Below are positions 53,144 to 61,256 of a DNA stretch of 64,000 bases, one piece after another. This stretch comes from Anaerolineales bacterium (GTDB lineage: Bacteria; Chloroflexota; Anaerolineae; Anaerolineales; UBA11579): assembly GCA_026129335.1 (NCBI GenBank), contig JAHCIH010000004.1:1-64000 (forward strand), in the 5' to 3' direction. Under the pieces are notes generated by a model. That model had not been told where the DNA came from, did not search any database, and saw only the letters and a list, made by a program, of their open reading frames with translations. The translations under genes were made by a program, and so were the position numbers. The stretch's first letter is position 1. The number at the start of each line of letters is the position of its first letter.

Positions 53144-53149
53144 GCCCGC

Positions 53150-54055
53150 ATGCTGACCCAGCCCAGCTTCGGCCTGGCCTTTCTGGCCGGAGTGGCCTCT
53201 TTCCTTTCCCCCTGCGTTTTCGCTTTGGTGCCGGCTTACGTCAGCTACCTGGGCGGGCGCTCCACCGCGGCCGGGCTGCGCCAGGAAGCCGCCACGCGCC
53301 AGGCGCTGACCCACGGCCTGGCCTTCGTGCTGGGCTTCAGCCTCATCTTCGTATTGCTCGGCCTGCTGTCCTCCGCCCTCGGCGCGCTGTTCGCCAGCAT
53401 GCAGGGCTATATGGCGAAAATCGGTGGCCTGATCGCCATCGCCTTGGGTTTGCACCTGGCCGGGGTCATCCACATCCGTTTTCTGGACTACGACCTGCGC
53501 CCGCAGAGCAAGCTCCAGCAGGAGCGCAGCTACCTGTCCTCGGCGATGATGGGCGTCTTCTTTTCGGCGGGCTGGACGCCGTGCATCGGTCCCGCGCTCG
53601 GCGTCATCCTCACCCTGGCGGCCAACGGCGGCTCGCCGGTGCAAGGCGCCTGGCTGCTCAGCGCCTACTCGGCCGGCCTGGCCGTCCCCTTCCTGCTGGC
53701 TGCCGGCCAGATTGGCTGGGTCACCTACCTGCTGCGCCGCCATCCAGGTTTGGGGGCCAGCGTGCAGCGTGTGATGGGCGTGGTGCTGACCTTGGTGGGC
53801 GTGCTGCTGTTCAGCGGGCGGCTCTCCACCCTGGCCAACCTGGGCGCTTTCTTCGACATCCTCGATGAGGGCCGCGTAGGCCTGCTGCTGCTGGCCGCCA
53901 TCGGCCTGGCCCTGCTGCTGGGCCTGGCCGCCGGCTGGTGGGCGCAGCGCCGCGGCAAGCCCTTTGTGGACTATTGGTTCCTCGGCGCGGGGCTCAGCCT
54001 GCTGGCGCTGGCTGCCCTGTACCTGGCCGGGGCGTTCCCCTTCCTGGCTCTTTAG
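53150..54055 (+). CDS. ccdA: CcdA-type cytochrome c biogenesis / thiol transport protein
   Basis: A 301-residue polytopic protein of the DsbD/CcdA family, which carries reducing power across the membrane. The two redox cysteines lie in FLSPCVFALVPAYVSYLGG and SAGWTPCIGPALGVIL in equivalent helices. It lies 6 nt after the L,D-transpeptidase and 3 nt before tlpA, its likely extracytoplasmic partner. The haem protein in the copper operon is a possible client. Confidence 0.92.
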   Translation: MLTQPSFGLAFLAGVASFLSPCVFALVPAYVSYLGGRSTAAGLRQEAATRQALTHGLAFVLGFSLIFVLLGLLSSALGALFASMQGYMAKIGGLIAIALGLHLAGVIHIRFLDYDLRPQSKLQQERSYLSSAMMGVFFSAGWTPCIGPALGVILTLAANGGSPVQGAWLLSAYSAGLAVPFLLAAGQIGWVTYLLRRHPGLGASVQRVMGVVLTLVGVLLFSGRLSTLANLGAFFDILDEGRVGLLLLAAIGLALLLGLAAGWWAQRRGKPFVDYWFLGAGLSLLALAALYLAGAFPFLAL

Positions 54056-54058
54056 CGC

Positions 54059-54553
54059 ATGAAACACCGGCTGGCTGGCTTGTTCGCGCTCCTGGCCCTG
54101 GCGGCCTGCGCCGCGCCGGCTTTCAGTGGGCCGGCGCCTGAAGTGGGCGCCCGGGCGCCCGACTTCGCCTTGCAGAACCTGCAGGGCGAGACAGTGCGCC
54201 TGAGCCAGCTGCGCGGCGAGGTGGTGCTGATCAATTTTTGGGCCACCTGGTGCGGCCCCTGCCGGCTGGAAATGCCCGCCATCCAGGCGCGCTATAATCA
54301 CGGCGGCTTCACTGTGCTGGCCGTGGACTTCGCCGAGCCCGCTGACCTGGTGCAAGCCTTCGTGGACGAGTTGGGGCTGAGCTTCCCGATATTGCTCGAC
54401 CCCGCCGGGGAAGTGCAGGAGATCTACCGCGTGCGCGGCTACCCCAGCACCTTTTTTGTTGACCCACAGGGTTTTATTCGCCATTTTCACATCGGCGAGA
54501 TGAGTGAACAGATTTTGGATAACTATCTGGCTGAAATGGGAGTCTTGCCTTGA
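54059..54553 (+). CDS. TlpA/ResA-type thiol-disulfide oxidoreductase
   Basis: A 164-residue exported thioredoxin-fold protein with a lipoprotein-like signal (LLALAACAA), the AhpC/TSA-like run ARAPDFALQNLQGETVRLSQL and the active site FWATWCGPCRLEMP. RGYPSTFFVDPQG holds the cis-Pro. It would reduce cysteines of apocytochromes or other exported proteins using electrons from CcdA. Its stop overlaps the next gene. Confidence 0.92.
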   Translation: MKHRLAGLFALLALAACAAPAFSGPAPEVGARAPDFALQNLQGETVRLSQLRGEVVLINFWATWCGPCRLEMPAIQARYNHGGFTVLAVDFAEPADLVQAFVDELGLSFPILLDPAGEVQEIYRVRGYPSTFFVDPQGFIRHFHIGEMSEQILDNYLAEMGVLP

Positions 54554-55542
54554 TTACCGTCACCTTGTACACCAAAGACAACTGTTCGCTGTGTGAAACG
54601 GCGAAGGAGGACCTGCAGGCTTTGCAGGCCCAAATCCCGCACAATCTCGCCCTGGTGGATATTGATGAAGACCCTGAATTGAAGGCTGCCTATGGCGACC
54701 GCGTGCCGGTGGTGCAGGCCGGGCCGTATACGCTGGAGGCGCCTTTTGACCGCCGCCGGCTGCAGGCCACCCTCTCGGCGGCCCACAACCGCCAGGAGCA
54801 GCTCGCCGACGACCCTAAGTTCCAGCAGCGCAAAGCACGCGGCAGCCAGCTGACCAACAGCGACCGCGTCAGCAACTGGCTCAGCCGCAGCTACCTGACA
54901 ATCCTGAATCTGCTGCTCTTCCTGTATGTGGGGCTGCCCTTTCTGGCGCCCACGCTGATGAACGCCGGTTACCCGCAGCTGGCCCGGCCCATTTACGGCA
55001 TCTACGGCGCCTTGTGTCACCAGTTGGCCTATCGTTCCTGGTTCCTCTACGGCGAGCAACCCTTCTACCCCCGTGCCATGGCCGGCGTGGAGGGCTATCA
55101 GACCTTCGAGCAGGCCACCGGCATCGACGAGAACAGTCCGGGCAGCCTGCTGGAGGCGCGCCGCTTCATCGGCAACGAGCAGATGGGCTACAAGGTGGCC
55201 TATTGCGAGCGTGATATCGCCATTTACGGCAGCATGCTGCTCTTCGGGCTGGTCTACGCGGCCAGCGGGCGGCGGCTGCGCCCCCTGCCTTTCTGGGCCT
55301 GGATACTGATTGGCATTGCCCCCATCGCGCTGGACGGGTTCAGCCAGCTCTTCAGCCAGATACCCGGCTTCAGCCTTTGGGAGCACCGCGAGAGCACCCC
55401 ATTGCTGCGCACGATTACCGGTGTGCTCTTCGGGCTGAGCACCGCCTGGTTCGGCTTCCCCATCCTGGAGGATTCGATGGCGGAAACGCGCCTGACCACC
55501 GCCAGCAAGCAAGCGCGCCTCAAGGGCAAAACCCGCAAGTAA
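54550..55542 (+). CDS. Glutaredoxin-DUF2085 fusion protein
   Basis: A 330-residue fusion. Residues 1-80 are a glutaredoxin-like domain (DUF836 type) with the motif TKDNCSLCETAKEDL (CxxC). Residues ~115-310 are a DUF2085 membrane domain with four to five helices, carrying GALCHQLAYRSWFLYGEQ and MGYKVAYCERDIAIYGS, both with conserved Cys. The TTG start overlaps tlpA (TTGA). The fusion with a thiol-redox domain, beside ccdA and tlpA, suggests that DUF2085 here takes part in disulfide exchange; that is inference. Confidence 0.85.
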   Translation: MITVTLYTKDNCSLCETAKEDLQALQAQIPHNLALVDIDEDPELKAAYGDRVPVVQAGPYTLEAPFDRRRLQATLSAAHNRQEQLADDPKFQQRKARGSQLTNSDRVSNWLSRSYLTILNLLLFLYVGLPFLAPTLMNAGYPQLARPIYGIYGALCHQLAYRSWFLYGEQPFYPRAMAGVEGYQTFEQATGIDENSPGSLLEARRFIGNEQMGYKVAYCERDIAIYGSMLLFGLVYAASGRRLRPLPFWAWILIGIAPIALDGFSQLFSQIPGFSLWEHRESTPLLRTITGVLFGLSTAWFGFPILEDSMAETRLTTASKQARLKGKTRK

Positions 55543-55543
55543 G

Positions 55544-56329
55544 ATGCCCTCCCAGGCCGCAGCCGGGCTGCGCTATTTTCAATTCGACTTGTTCAAAGAC
55601 GCCGGGGTCACCCAGGCGGTCTTCACCCGCGAGGGTGGGGTGAGCCAGGGGCCGTTCGCCGAGTTGAACGTCGGCGCCATGGTCGGCGACCAGCCGGAAC
55701 ACGTGCAAGAGAACCTGCTGCGCTGCTTTGCCGCCGCAGGCCGAGCGCGCGCCTCCATGTTCGACAGTTGGCTGGTGCACGGCACTCACGTGCTTGTGGC
55801 CGACGCGCCGCGCCCCGCGGACCAGGAACGCCCGCTGCAGGCGGACATCATCATTACCGATAAACCCGAGGTCACTTTGTTCATGCGCTACGCGGACTGC
55901 GTCCCGCTGTTGCTGGTCGACCCGGTCCGCCGGGCCATCGGCCTGGCGCACGCCGGCTGGCGCGGCACGCTGCAGCGCGTGGCCGCCAAAGCCGCGGAGG
56001 CCATGCAGGCCCACTACGGCAGCCAGCCGGGTGACCTGCTGGCCGGCATTGGCCCGGCGATTTCGGCGGCCCGCTACGAAATCGGGCCGGAGGTGGTCGC
56101 CGAGGTGCGCGCGGCCTTCGGCGACCTCGCCGAAGGCCTGCTGCCGCTTTACGGCGAGAAGACGCACTTCGACCTGGCCGCCGCCAACCAACATGTATTG
56201 CAGCAGGCTGGGGTGGGGCGCATCGAACAATCTGGTCTGTGCACGTATGAAAACCAGGCCGACTGGTTCTCCCACCGCGGTTCTGGCGGCAAGACCGGGC
56301 GCTTCGGCGCGCTGTTGGCCCTGGGATGA
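55544..56329 (+). CDS. pgeF: Peptidoglycan editing factor PgeF (laccase domain)
   Basis: A 261-residue YfiH/PgeF protein with VFTREGGVSQGPFAELN, the run YADCVPLLLVDPVRRAIG and the copper/zinc-site motif HAGWRGT. PgeF removes wrongly incorporated amino acids from muropeptide precursors. It overlaps yggS by ATGA, a common pairing. No ribosome binding site is evident; it begins one base after the preceding stop. Confidence 0.92.
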   Translation: MPSQAAAGLRYFQFDLFKDAGVTQAVFTREGGVSQGPFAELNVGAMVGDQPEHVQENLLRCFAAAGRARASMFDSWLVHGTHVLVADAPRPADQERPLQADIIITDKPEVTLFMRYADCVPLLLVDPVRRAIGLAHAGWRGTLQRVAAKAAEAMQAHYGSQPGDLLAGIGPAISAARYEIGPEVVAEVRAAFGDLAEGLLPLYGEKTHFDLAAANQHVLQQAGVGRIEQSGLCTYENQADWFSHRGSGGKTGRFGALLALG

Positions 56330-57048
56330 GTCGCACCGCCGAGCTGCGCGCCAATTTGGACGCGGTGCAGGAACGCATTGCCGCCGCCGCGGCCCGCGCT
56401 GGCCGCGCCGGGGATGGGGTTCGCCTGGTGGTGGTGACCAAGGGCCATCCGGCCGAAGACCTGACAATCTTGCACCAACTCGGCGTGCGCGACCTGGGCG
56501 AAAGCTACGTGGCCGAGGCACTGGAGAAGCGTGCCGCGTTGGCGGGGCTGCCCGACCTGCATTGGCATATGATCGGCCATGTGCAGAGCCGCAAAACCGG
56601 CGACGTGGCCGCCCACTTCGACCTGGTGCATTCGGTGGACAGCTTGCGGCTGGCGGGGCGGCTCAGCCGGGCGGCTGAGGCCGCCGGGCGCAGTTTGCCC
56701 GCGCTGCTGGAGGTGAACCCGGGGGGCGAAGCCAGCAAGCACGGCTGGCCGGTCCACGACGCCGCTGCATGGGCGGCGGCGCTGCCCGAAATCGAGACGG
56801 TGCTGCAGTTGCCCAATCTTCACATCCGTGGCTTAATGTGCATGGCTCCCCAAACTGAAACCCCAGACCAGGCCCGACCTTACTTTACGCGCACTCGTGC
56901 TTTGCTGGCGGAACTCGCCGGCCGCTTCCCGGGCCGGGACTGGAGCCAACTCTCGATGGGCATGAGTTCGGACTTTGAGGCGGCCATTGCGGAAGGCGCC
57001 ACTCTGCTGCGCGTAGGCAGCGCAATTCTCGGCGCCCGGCCGACATAA
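56326..57048 (+). CDS. yggS: YggS-family pyridoxal phosphate homeostasis protein
   Basis: A 240-residue PLP-binding protein (PLPBP) that controls free pyridoxal phosphate and affects amino acid pools. The PLP lysine is in RLVVVTKGHP (Lys39), with DLHWHMIGHVQSRKT and SMGMSSDFEAAIAEGAT at the usual places. It belongs to the conserved pgeF-yggS-yggT-yggU string. Confidence 0.95.
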   Translation: MSRTAELRANLDAVQERIAAAAARAGRAGDGVRLVVVTKGHPAEDLTILHQLGVRDLGESYVAEALEKRAALAGLPDLHWHMIGHVQSRKTGDVAAHFDLVHSVDSLRLAGRLSRAAEAAGRSLPALLEVNPGGEASKHGWPVHDAAAWAAALPEIETVLQLPNLHIRGLMCMAPQTETPDQARPYFTRTRALLAELAGRFPGRDWSQLSMGMSSDFEAAIAEGATLLRVGSAILGARPT

Positions 57049-57059
57049 ACGGAGACACG

Positions 57060-57305
57060 ATGATTGAATTGCTTCGCTTGCTGGTCAATGTGCTGACCTG
57101 GATGGTCATCCTGCATGTAGTCATGAGCTACTTTTTGCCGCCGTACCACGTACTGCGCGAGGGCCTGGAGCGCATCATTGAGCCGCTGCTCTCGCCCATT
57201 CGCCGCATCATGCCGCCGGTGGCCGGGTTGGATTTCAGCCCACTGGTGCTCATCCTGCTTATCAATTTGCTGGGCAATATGCTGGCCAATCTGCTAAGCT
57301 TCTAG
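57060..57305 (+). CDS. yggT: YggT family membrane protein
   Basis: An 81-residue protein with two membrane helices and the family linker LSPIRRIMPPVAGLDFSPLV. YggT proteins are linked to membrane organisation and division-site functions in some bacteria. GGAGA precedes the ATG, and the gene sits between yggS and yggU as in many genomes. Confidence 0.92.
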   Translation: MIELLRLLVNVLTWMVILHVVMSYFLPPYHVLREGLERIIEPLLSPIRRIMPPVAGLDFSPLVLILLINLLGNMLANLLSF

Positions 57306-57307
57306 CC

Positions 57308-57622
57308 ATGAACGTCAGCAAGAAGTCGCCCAAACTGTCCGACGGCCGCCGCGGGGCGGCGTTGGCCATCCGCGTCACCCCCCGAGCGCGGCGCGATGAG
57401 ATCGTCGAAGTGCTGCCCGACCAGACGATCAAGATCCGCCTCACCGCGCCGCCGGTGGAGGGCAAGGCCAACGAGGCCCTGATCGGCTTCCTTTCGAAGG
57501 TCTTGGACGTCTCCCGCTCGCGTATCGAAATCATCGCCGGTGATACCGGCCGCGACAAACTGGTCTCGATTTTGGACATGGATAGCAGCGAGGCCCAGGC
57601 GCGCATCTTGAAAATGATCTAA
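57308..57622 (+). CDS. yggU: DUF167 (YggU) family protein
   Basis: A 104-residue small alpha/beta protein: IRVTPRARRDEIVEV, LTAPPVEGKANEALIGFLSK and GDTGRDKLVSI are the DUF167 signature. The function is unknown. It starts 2 nt after yggT and ends the operon. The 232 nt after it are AT-richer than average and hold only a -10-like TATAGT near 57811 before the next gene. Confidence 0.92.
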   Translation: MNVSKKSPKLSDGRRGAALAIRVTPRARRDEIVEVLPDQTIKIRLTAPPVEGKANEALIGFLSKVLDVSRSRIEIIAGDTGRDKLVSILDMDSSEAQARILKMI

Positions 57623-57854
57623 CGCCGCGCCGGCAAACGCAGACTTTCTAAAAGCTTCCTCAATTTTTCAGAGCAGTCCTACCCAGCCTGCATCAGGGCC
57701 TTCTTTTGGTTCGACCTGGCTTTTAAACAAGAGCACAGCGGTTTGTGCCAAAGGGTGCAAGTGCTTGGGGGCACCGAAAAGATTAATCTTTTTTAAGCAC
57801 CTTTGGCTGTATAGTTTTTCAACTAACAGTTATGTGAGGTTGGAGGAGGGCATC

Positions 57855-58957
57855 ATGAAACACCTGAAGAGCCGAGCCTATACTTCGGTGGCGCGCTCAT
57901 TAAGCGCTTCCCTTATTCTTGCTTTGGTATTTAGTGCTTTCTTGGCGGCGCCAGTGCTTGCAGCCGACTGTGTGGACGGCAAACACATGATAACGTCCCT
58001 CACCCAAGTGATCTGACACCTGGGCTTCAATACCTGGGAAGGTGGGGGCGGGGACGCCAGAAGAATCTATCGACTGAACGTGTCGGGTGGTCTGGGAGAT
58101 GACAGCATCACGCTCAACGGGCAAGTCGGGGAAAACCTTCTAGGGCACAGCGTATATGGCGATGGCGTTCTTTCCGGGGGGTTCACCAACGGTGGTGATG
58201 ATCAGATCATCAACGGGACAACCTCCGGGGATGTAATGGGAGATGGGATACTCAATTTTTTGGGCGGCAATGGCGGCGATGACACGATCATCATCAACGG
58301 CACGGTTGGCGGCAACATAGTGGGAGACGGCATCGCCAGCTTGTTGGGTGGTTCAGGCGGCAACGATATCATCGTGATCAATGGAACCGTGCTGGGCGAT
58401 GTGTTGGCCGATGGCGTTGCCTCCATCTTCGGCAATGGCGGTGACGATGAGGTAGCCGTCGCAGAAGGCGCCACGATCCTCGGCATTATTGATGGTGGCA
58501 AAGGCACTGATAAGCTAACCTTGTTCGGTGTTTATCAGGATGAGCTCGACCTGCTGGATCCACAGGGTGGAAGCGTGACCAGCGGGAGTAAAACCTACAC
58601 CTGGATTAACTTCGAATTCCTCATCGGCAAGATCCGCGAAGTGGTGAGCGAGCTGGTGGAATCTGATAACGGGCGTCGTATCATTTACCCGAGGGATCTC
58701 TTTGCTGGGCGTTGTTCACGAGAATGGCATCAAAATCTTCTCCGAGAACGGCCTGGTGGCGTTTGTTCCCTATGCAGGATTGCTTCGATGAATACCGGCG
58801 ACTCGCTTACCTATCAGGCAGCCATAGCAAACAGCGTTGGTACGTTGTAGTGACTGACTTGGGTGTCAACCCGAATAATGCAGGCAACCACCTTTATCAG
58901 TTCGACATTTACGATGCGGCTGGCGTCTTTCAGGGCCGATTCACGATCGCGAACTGA
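57855..58957 (+). pseudogene. Exported Gly/Asp-rich repeat protein, interrupted
   Basis: A signal peptide (residues 1-36, ending VLAAD) and a GGAGG site give a clear start. An in-frame TGA at 58014-58016 then interrupts; the same frame continues from 58017 with repeats of about 28 residues, each built on GGDDxIxINGTVxGxxxGDG, a calcium-binding or beta-solenoid type. Near 58690-58705 the plausible reading shifts to another frame (GVVHENGIKIFSENGLVAFV), and near 58770-58800 again (WYVVVTDLGVNPNNAGNHLY to the end at 58957). One stop and two frameshifts make a pseudogene or bad sequence. Confidence 0.65.
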
Positions 58958-58966
58958 AGTTACACT

Positions 58967-59000
58967 GAAAGACACGCTTGTTAGCGCTTGTCTTTTTTTT
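58967..59000 (+). terminator. Intrinsic terminator after the repeat-protein remnant
   Basis: An imperfect stem (AAGACA-GC with GC-TTGTCTT around TTGTTA) is followed by a run of eight T at 58993-59000, about 10 nt after the last plausible stop codon of the gene. Confidence 0.75.
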
Positions 59001-59009
59001 TATCCATAG

Positions 59010-59756
59010 CTCCAAATGCGCTTTGTGTCAGCCGGCCAACAGCTAACCAGCGTACAAAATTCGCCAGGCGCTGCAGCGGGCTAATCCGCTGGGCGAAGCG
59101 GCTGCCTTCGCGCCAGCGCCGCCGAGAGCTCCGCGCCGCAGGCGCCGCAGCTACCGCCTGCCACCTTGGCCACCGCCAGCCCAGCCTTGGTCCCGCGCAG
59201 CTGCGTGTACAGCGCCAGCGGCTCGGCCTCGACGCCCTTCAGCGCCAGCTCGCGGTCCGCCTCCAGGCGGGCGATTTCCTCTTCAGCTCGATCTGCTTCC
59301 TTACCCAGGCTTTGGCTTTCCGCGCCGCGCTGGGCAGTGACCGCTTCCAACTCAGCGATAGCCGTTTGTAGCGCGGCGGCGCGTTCTTCGCTGGCGGCCA
59401 GCTTGTCCAGTTCGGTATCTTCCAGCGTGCTGAGCTGGCGACCCAGCGCCTCGGCTTCGGCCTGCAGGTCTTGCAGCTCTTTGGGGTTGCTCACGCCCCC
59501 GCCGTAGAGCTGGTCCTGGTTCTGTTTAGTTCATGTGCCAGGCTTTCACTCACAGCCTCGTGCCCGGCTCAAGGCTGCAATTCTTTCTCGGCCGCCTGGT
59601 TGGCCTGCCCCGCGGCCTGCCAGGCCGCTTGGGCCGTTTGCAGCACGCTGTCTTCGCTGAGCAGGCGCTCGATTTCGGCTTGGCGCTTGCGCAGCTCTCT
59701 TCGTCGAGTTGGCTGTCCACTTGCTGCAGGCGGAAAAGCTTGAAAGAGGGGTTCAC
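59010..59756 (-). pseudogene. C4-type zinc-ribbon coiled-coil protein, multiply frameshifted
   Basis: The parts of one gene lie in order but in different frames: NPSFKLFRLQQVDSQLDE at the start (GTG, with a TATAAT box ending 7 nt upstream), then AEIERLLSEDSVLQTAQAAW, then NQDQLYGGGVSNPKELQDLQ and a long coiled coil to GGSCGACGAELSAALA, then EGSRFAQRISPLQRLANFV in yet another frame. The second CxxC of the zinc ribbon, expected near 59050, cannot be found. The intact family (~240 residues) has a coiled coil and a four-Cys ribbon. At least four frame changes are needed. Confidence 0.65.
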
Positions 59757-59832
59757 GAAAGCGATTATAAGGCAGGCCCGGGCAGCCCGCTGGCGACTTG
59801 CGTACACTTTCCGGCACGCCGCGCGCTTCGCC

Positions 59833-60371
59833 ATGTCCACTTTGCATCGCCTGAGGCCGCGCGTCGAGCGCGTCATCCTGATCTCGCCGGCGCTCACCCA
59901 GCGTGCCTTCAGCTTCTCGCCGGCCCGCCGCCGCTGGATGCGCCGGGCGGCGGCGCTGCTGCGCCGGCTCGGCAGCCGGGCGGCCCTGCTTGCGGCGGCC
60001 AAAAGCCCCGCCTTCAGCGGGGCGCTGGGCCGCCTGCTGCGCTGGTTCGGCCGCGTGGAGGAGACCATCCCCATGCACGAGGTCTTCGCCAAGCTGACCG
60101 ACAGCACCCTCGAGGTGCTGTCGTATCAGCTCGTCGAGACTTTGGAATACGAGCTGCCAGCGGGCCAGGCGCCGCCACGCAGCCCAAAGTTACTGGCATG
60201 TCCGTCCGCGACCGCTGCTGGATTTCGAGGACCACCAGGCCGCAGCCCAGGCCGCCTTCACCCGCCTGAAATCCAGCGCCGGATTTCCCCTACCACCAAC
60301 CGCCGCAGCCGCCCACCTTCGCCGAGATGAACCGTGAGTATGCGGGTTTGCTGGATCGGATGAGCAGTTAG
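59833..60371 (+). pseudogene. Unrecognised protein remnant with frame change
   Basis: One frame from the ATG gives a natural-looking sequence (RPRVERVILISPALTQRAFS, then VEETIPMHEVFAKLTDSTLE and VLSYQLVETLEYELP). Near 60170-60290 it loses sense, and the likely C-terminus (FAEMNREYAGLLDRMSS, stop at 60369-60371) is in another frame. The VERVILISPAL run vaguely recalls alpha/beta hydrolases, but I do not assign a family. The true start may lie upstream of 59833. Confidence 0.4.
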
Positions 60372-60398
60372 CAGGCGCCTGACTGCTATAATTGAGTT

Positions 60399-60731
60399 GT
60401 GCCGACGAAAGAAATTGCTGGGATAGACCTGATTGTTGAAACCATCCGCCGGGAGACTTCACCTGAGCGGATTATTTTATTTGGCTCGCAAAGTCATGGA
60501 AATACCGGTCCGGATAGCGATGTGGATATCGCTATCATTCAGAAAAAGGCCACTCGGCTTGGACAGAAAGCGAAAGTATTTCTGGCTCTCGCCAAATCTG
60601 GCTACGATTGGCAGCCAGAGGTCGACTTGCATATATTTTCTGAGCAGCAATTTGACGAGCGCTTAAAAGGCGGGGATTTATTTGCTCGCGAGGTCAAAAA
60701 AGGCAAGATTCTCTACCAAGCCGAAGAATAA
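60399..60731 (+). CDS. MNT-type minimal nucleotidyltransferase
   Basis: A 110-residue protein with the nucleotidyltransferase signature IILFGSQSHGNTGPDSDVDI (GS and two Asp) and a third acidic residue in VDLHIF. MNT proteins are usually encoded with a HEPN partner and act as antitoxin-like AMP-transferases in type VII toxin-antitoxin systems. The HEPN gene follows by one base but is frameshifted. The GTG start has a TATAAT ending six bases upstream. Confidence 0.88.
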   Translation: MPTKEIAGIDLIVETIRRETSPERIILFGSQSHGNTGPDSDVDIAIIQKKATRLGQKAKVFLALAKSGYDWQPEVDLHIFSEQQFDERLKGGDLFAREVKKGKILYQAEE

Positions 60732-60732
60732 T

Positions 60733-61121
60733 ATGGCGGGTCAAACGTACGCTCCCTGGGTCAAGAAAGCGAAAGACAATCTTAAGTGGGCTCAAGACAA
60801 TCTCCCGCTGGAGAACTCCCATTGGTCTGTTTTCTTAGTCAGCAGGCTGTGGAACTGGTGCTAAAGGCCTTCATCTATTCCAAAGGGCAAATCCCACCCA
60901 AAACGCATAATTTGGTTCGTTTGGAAAGCGTTTGCGCAGGTCTCGGACTGAATATCAAACAACACCTGACTGAGCTGGCGACCTTATCTGAGTTTTATTT
61001 TGAAACTCGATATCCAGATGAAGCCTTAATGGAACTCAATGACCGGGCTGTCGCAGAAGATGGCATTAAGGCTGCAAGGAAAATCGTTGTTGATGTGCTC
61101 GCATCGTTCGAGGACAGATAA
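60733..61121 (+). pseudogene. HEPN-domain protein with a one-base frameshift
   Basis: The first ~36 residues (WVKKAKDNLKWAQDNL) and the rest (SQQAVELVLKAFIYSKGQIP, KTHNLVRL) make a normal HEPN protein of ~128 residues only if one base is restored near 60827-60835, in the run GTTTTCTTAG. As written, the first frame stops at 60862. HEPN proteins paired with MNT are typically RNase-like toxins; the RxxxxH motif is not obvious here. One missing T is the simplest explanation. Confidence 0.75.
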
Positions 61122-61123
61122 TA

Positions 61124-61152
61124 AAAGCTGTTAGCTAATTGCTAACAGCTTT
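61124..61152. terminator. Bidirectional intrinsic terminator
   Basis: A perfect 12-bp stem (61124-61135 with 61141-61152, 5-nt loop) lies between the HEPN gene and the tRNA. On the minus strand it is followed by TTTTATTAT, so it suits the tRNA gene best; on the plus strand it starts two bases after the HEPN stop. Confidence 0.8.
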
Positions 61153-61157
61153 CCTGA

Positions 61158-61227
61158 TGGGGATTCTGGATTCGAACCAGAGCTTTCTGATCCAGAGTCA
61201 GACGTCCTACCGCTAGACGAATCCCCA
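61158..61227 (-). tRNA. tRNA-Gln (anticodon CUG)
   Basis: The minus strand folds into a full cloverleaf: acceptor TGGGGAT/ATCCCCA, D arm with AGCGGTAGG, anticodon stem TCTGA/TCAGA around loop CTCTGGA (anticodon CTG), and T arm TCTGG/CCAGA with TTCGAAT. It reads CAG codons. The 3' CCA is not encoded, and the base after the acceptor stem is T rather than the G usual for glutamine tRNAs. Confidence 0.92.
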
Positions 61228-61256
61228 GCGAACTACCGAAATTATTATACCCGCTT

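Noticed and set aside
51962-54490. Long minus-strand open frame of about 840 codons
   Set aside because: It lies opposite L,D-transpeptidase, ccdA and tlpA, which all have intact catalytic motifs. The translation is low-complexity.
58014-58016. TGA as a selenocysteine codon in the repeat protein
   Set aside because: No selenoprotein family matches, no catalytic context is visible, and further frameshifts in the same gene point to decay or sequence error.
61158-61227. tRNA-Glu
   Set aside because: The seven-base loop CTCTGGA places CTG, not CTC, at positions 34-36, so it reads glutamine codons.
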